Assembly: GCF_009600605.1 (NCBI RefSeq)
Contig: NZ_VWNA01000002.1
Coordinates: 1-64,000, forward strand
Direction: 5' to 3'
DNA from: Segnochrobactrum spirostomi
GTDB taxonomy: Bacteria; Pseudomonadota; Alphaproteobacteria; Rhizobiales; Segnochrobactraceae
Length of the DNA: 64,000 bases
How positions within the stretch are numbered: the stretch's first letter is position 1; the number at the start of each line of letters is the position of its first letter. This document shows, piece after piece, positions 63,774-64,000 of this stretch. The position numbers and the translations under genes were made by a program. The notes under the pieces were generated by a model. That model saw only the letters and a list, made by a program, of their open reading frames with translations. It made no database searches and was not told the origin of the DNA.

Positions 63774-64000
63774 ATGGAACGCTTCCGCGCCTATATCGAC
63801 GGCACCTTCACCGACGGCGAGGCGCGCTTCGAAAGCCTCGACCCGGCGACGGGCCGTGCCTGGGCCGAGATGCCGGAAGCGCGCGAGAGCGACGTGGACC
63901 GGGCCGTCGCGGCGGCCGAGCGGGCGCTCTACGACGGTCCGTGGGCGACCATGAACGCGACGGCGCGCGGCAAGCTCCTGTCGCGCCTCGCCGATCTCGT
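63774..64000 (+). CDS. Aldehyde dehydrogenase, N-terminal fragment cut by the window edge
   Basis: Only the first 75 codons are inside the window. They read as the N-terminus of an NAD(P)+-dependent aldehyde dehydrogenase: RAYIDGTFTDG, FESLDPATGRAWAEMPEARE and VDRAVAAAERALYDGPWATM, then RGKLLSRLADL. It starts 4 bases after the luciferase-like monooxygenase with a gcggag sequence upstream, and would oxidise an aldehyde released by that enzyme (inference). Catalytic residues lie outside the window. Confidence 0.88.
   Translation, partial: MERFRAYIDGTFTDGEARFESLDPATGRAWAEMPEARESDVDRAVAAAERALYDGPWATMNATARGKLLSRLADL

Overview
The window is high-GC bacterial DNA, densely packed and mostly arranged in operons whose genes overlap by ATGA or GTGA. 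Family content (family 2 encapsulin, Aap-type amino-acid ABC genes, SfnB/DszA-type flavin enzymes, glycine-rich autotransporters) points to an alphaproteobacterium, most likely of the Hyphomicrobiales (Rhizobiales). I cannot name the genus. I see no rRNA, tRNA, transposase, phage gene or CRISPR array.

Bases 1-42010 look like a sulfur-scavenging island. It holds four FMN-dependent monooxygenases of the NtaA/SnaA/DszA family (2824, 14468, 23508, 25196) and two SfnB/DszC-like acyl-CoA-dehydrogenase-fold enzymes (5065, 31646). These lie among six ABC importers of different classes: Dpp-type (1-2824), cystine TcyABC-type (12103-14414), Aap-type (15863-19207, no ATPase), Rbs-type (19741-23413), Liv-type (26623-31594) and a second Dpp-type (32920-38075). 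The layout suggests that different organosulfur compounds are imported and desulfurised by parallel modules. The freed sulfur would feed cysteine synthesis through a split YeeE/YedE-type thiosulfate carrier and an EpsC serine O-acetyltransferase (6380-8231). A minus-strand operon at 38345-42010 adds an APC permease, an alpha/beta hydrolase and a TPR protein.

The most striking locus is at 8624-12014: a family 2B encapsulin shell protein with an inserted cyclic-nucleotide-binding-like domain. Its gene overlaps by 17 nt that of a SufS-like cysteine desulfurase with a 259-residue low-complexity N-terminal extension, the expected cargo. Serine acetyltransferase lies upstream and a cystine-type importer downstream, so the compartment probably handles cysteine sulfur.

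Bases 42467-45366 carry a GSU2403-type nucleotidyltransferase-fold protein behind two inverted repeats, and an MscS-type channel. Bases 45820-59123 hold two tandem giant glycine-rich autotransporters. Their last 1.3 kb, including the beta-barrel, is almost identical at DNA level, and the second gene is broken by a one-base frameshift at a C run. An XRE regulator follows.

Bases 60399-64000 begin a separate catabolic operon: AA_synth-family protein, alpha/beta hydrolase, flavin reductase fused to a degenerate Nudix-like domain, luciferase-like monooxygenase, and a truncated aldehyde dehydrogenase. It lies behind a promoter containing a GntR-like palindrome.
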